Shown one piece after another: positions 4,804-5,493 of a stretch of DNA of 5,493 nucleotides. The notes below the pieces were generated by a model. That model ran no database searches. It saw nothing but the letters and a program-made list of their open reading frames with translations, and had not been told where the DNA came from. Numbering within the stretch: position 1 is the stretch's first letter; each line of letters starts with the position of its first letter. The translations under genes and the position numbers were made by a program. The stretch comes from an uncultured Cellvibrio sp. (GTDB taxonomy: Bacteria; Pseudomonadota; Gammaproteobacteria; Pseudomonadales; Cellvibrionaceae): assembly GCA_946482385.1 (NCBI GenBank), contig CAMLRI010000184.1, positions 1 to 5,493 on the forward strand, written 5' to 3'.

Positions 4804-5493
4804 ATGCCTAGCACTTTTGATTTTATTCTCGACCGCCCGCAAACCGCCGTAGATGCCCTGGCGGAGCACACCGGGCTTTCCAAACAAAAACTGAAAGACG
4901 CCATGAACAAAGGCGCCTGCTGGTGGACGCTGAAAGGCAAACAACTGCGCTTGCGCCGCGCCAGTAAAAACCTGGCCGCCGGCAGCCGCCTGCAACTCTA
5001 TTACGATGAAAAAGTGTTGGCCTTAAAGCCGGAAGCGCCACAATTGCTGGAAGATTTTGGCCGCTATTCCCTGTGGTACAAACCCCACGGCCTGCTCGCC
5101 CAGGGCTCCCAGTGGGGCGACCATTGCAGCCTGTTGCGCTGGGTGGAAGTGGCGCGCCAGCGCGAGGTGTTTTTGGTGCACCGGTTGGATGCCGATGCTG
5201 CCGGTTTGATGCTGATTGCCCACGACGGCCAAGCGGCGGCGGCGCTTTCGCAATTGTTCCAGGGGCGCGAGCTGACCAAGCGCTACCAAGCCTGGGTGGA
5301 GGGCGAGTTGGCCGCGCAGGATTTGCGTATCGACCAGGCGCTGGATGGCAAAGAATCTATCAGTTGGGTGAATAGCTTAAAGCTGGATGCGGAGCAAAAT
5401 CGCAGCCTGGTGGAAATTCGTATCGAAACCGGGCGCAAGCACCAGATCCGCCGCCACCTGGCGGGTATAGGCCACCCGATTATCGGCGACCGT
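4804..5493 (+). CDS. RluA-family RNA pseudouridine synthase (C-terminus cut by window edge)
   Basis: The open frame of 230 codons runs off the right edge. It converts specific uridines in rRNA or tRNA to pseudouridine, in the cytoplasm. An S4-like RNA-binding segment (about residues 11-68, including KQKLKDAMNKGACWW and AAGSRLQLYYDE) precedes the synthase domain. Motif I has YKPHGLLAQG at 92-101. The catalytic motif is HRLDADAAGLML at 126-137 with Asp129 as nucleophile, and the C-terminal ETGRKHQIRRHLAGIGHPIIGD at 208-229 is canonical for RluA/RsuA-type enzymes. The usual Thr-Ser after the catalytic Asp (HRLDxxTSG) is Ala-Ala here, so it belongs to a divergent subgroup and the target base cannot be named. 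The start is ATG 4804, as an in-frame stop lies at 4780 and no other start codon intervenes. The AGGGG 14 bases upstream is far for a Shine-Dalgarno, so translation may be weak. Confidence 0.93.
   Translation, partial: MPSTFDFILDRPQTAVDALAEHTGLSKQKLKDAMNKGACWWTLKGKQLRLRRASKNLAAGSRLQLYYDEKVLALKPEAPQLLEDFGRYSLWYKPHGLLAQGSQWGDHCSLLRWVEVARQREVFLVHRLDADAAGLMLIAHDGQAAAALSQLFQGRELTKRYQAWVEGELAAQDLRIDQALDGKESISWVNSLKLDAEQNRSLVEIRIETGRKHQIRRHLAGIGHPIIGDR

Noticed and set aside
4623..5289. Minus-strand open frames opposite the pseudouridine synthase (about 4623-5289)
   Set aside because: They overlap a plus-strand frame with S4 and RluA motifs and have no family features of their own.

Overview
The window looks like chromosomal DNA from a plant-polysaccharide-degrading gammaproteobacterium. 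I would guess Cellvibrio or a close relative. The basis is a set of gammaproteobacterial housekeeping genes (ybbA, tesA, recJ, yaeQ, an RluA-type pseudouridine synthase) interrupted by a secreted pectate lyase that carries a carbohydrate-binding module. The genus is an inference from gene content and has not been checked by search. I see no RNA gene, CRISPR array, insertion sequence or phage gene, and no gene-free stretch longer than about 200 bases.

Layout, left to right. Positions 1-247 (minus) hold the N-terminal third of a YbbA/LolD-type ABC ATPase that runs off the left edge. A 99-bp AT-rich divergent region separates it from tesA (347-982, plus), a periplasmic SGNH esterase/thioesterase with all catalytic blocks intact. 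tesA converges on recJ (991-2721, minus), the 5'-3' single-strand DNA exonuclease, with only 8 bp between their stop codons and no visible terminator. Upstream of recJ come a short promoter region and a strong minus-strand terminator (2792-2816) that closes the next gene. That gene (2844-4025, minus) encodes a signal peptide, a three-lobed ricin-B-type CBM13 and a family PL3 pectate lyase domain. Its 193-bp upstream region holds an AT-rich promoter with two TATAAT boxes, preceded by the terminator of yaeQ (4151-4186). yaeQ (4219-4758, minus) is divergent, across 45 bp, from an RluA-family pseudouridine synthase (4804-5493, plus) that runs off the right edge.

How the genes relate. ybbA/tesA is a known neighbour pair. 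recJ, yaeQ and the pseudouridine synthase are core information-processing or conserved genes with no obvious link to pectin. The pectate lyase is the accessory item: it has its own promoter and terminator, so it is a self-contained transcription unit set between core genes. The two terminators that bracket it share an identical 13-base arm, which is the most curious structural feature here. I found no convincing undescribed system. The findings are modest: paired terminators, tandem promoter boxes, small repeats in the tesA/ybbA control region, a tandem codon duplication in YbbA, and a non-standard catalytic motif in the pseudouridine synthase.
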